Part shown: positions 39,042 to 39,099 of the stretch, piece after piece | Layout: each line of letters starts with the position of its first letter | Numbering within the stretch: position 1 is the stretch's first letter | Assembly (NCBI GenBank): GCA_964563885.1 | Contig: CAZLYX010000014.1 | Coordinates: 1 to 39,099 of the forward strand | DNA: 39,099 nucleotides | Source: CAZLYX01 sp964563885 | Lineage (GTDB): Bacteria > Pseudomonadota > Gammaproteobacteria > Burkholderiales > Neisseriaceae | Direction: 5' to 3' | The notes under the pieces: model-generated | Seen by the model: only the letters and a program-made list of their open reading frames with translations | Databases searched by the model: none | What the model was told of the DNA's origin: nothing | Position numbers and translations under genes: made by a program

Positions 39042-39099
<58 letters not shown>

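Overview
The window comes from a naturally competent member of the Neisseriaceae. About forty copies of a DNA uptake sequence (DUS), AGGCTACCTGAA, are scattered on both strands, often as inverted pairs that form transcription terminators. This matches the AG-eikDUS dialect described for Eikenella. The base composition looks lower in GC than I know for Eikenella corrodens, so another genus sharing the dialect is possible; I do not name a species. Gene content agrees: pilT-pilU, a six-gene mla operon ending in mlaA, a one-cysteine DksA, the amgK/murU recycling pair, and lptD-surA.

Layout. 1-3.1 kb: dksA, then yggS-proC-yggT, all on minus. 3.2-6.9 kb: pilT-pilU and pdxA on plus. 6.9-7.9 kb: a tandemly duplicated small gene, one copy broken by an LprI-like gene of different composition. 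8.1-12.1 kb: mlaFEDCBA, retrograde lipid transport between outer and inner membrane. 12.2-15.6 kb: a small unknown gene, a hotdog thioesterase, a TlpA-like thioredoxin, aroG and murU. 15.7-22.5 kb: luxS, murJ and amgK on minus, then lptD-surA on plus (envelope biogenesis and peptidoglycan recycling). 22.6-23.5 kb: two very small membrane proteins behind what looks like a complete sigma-54 promoter (three TGAC-N7-GTCA palindromes, an IHF-like site, a -24/-12 element). 23.7-30.5 kb: uvrD, lysS, a secreted adhesin-E-like protein and fumC. 30.7-36.2 kb: ubiC, a PiuC-like dioxygenase, a TonB-dependent siderophore receptor, exbD, exbB and tonB, an iron-uptake block with a Fur-like site upstream of tonB.

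The last 3 kb (36.4-39.0) is an accessory island beside an initiator tRNA-Met gene. It holds decayed coding remnants and a well-bounded integron gene cassette (37234-38278) carrying a TIR/SEFIR-domain protein with an unrecognised C-terminal domain, followed by its attC site. After that come a 5'-truncated, frameshifted gene, the 3' end of a group II intron on the opposite strand, and three GGGCAC repeats at an 11-bp period. No integron integrase is visible. The TIR cassette is the best candidate for an undescribed system, probably anti-phage defence; the sigma-54 small-membrane-protein operon is second.

Function is inferred from protein sequence patterns read by eye; no database search was run.
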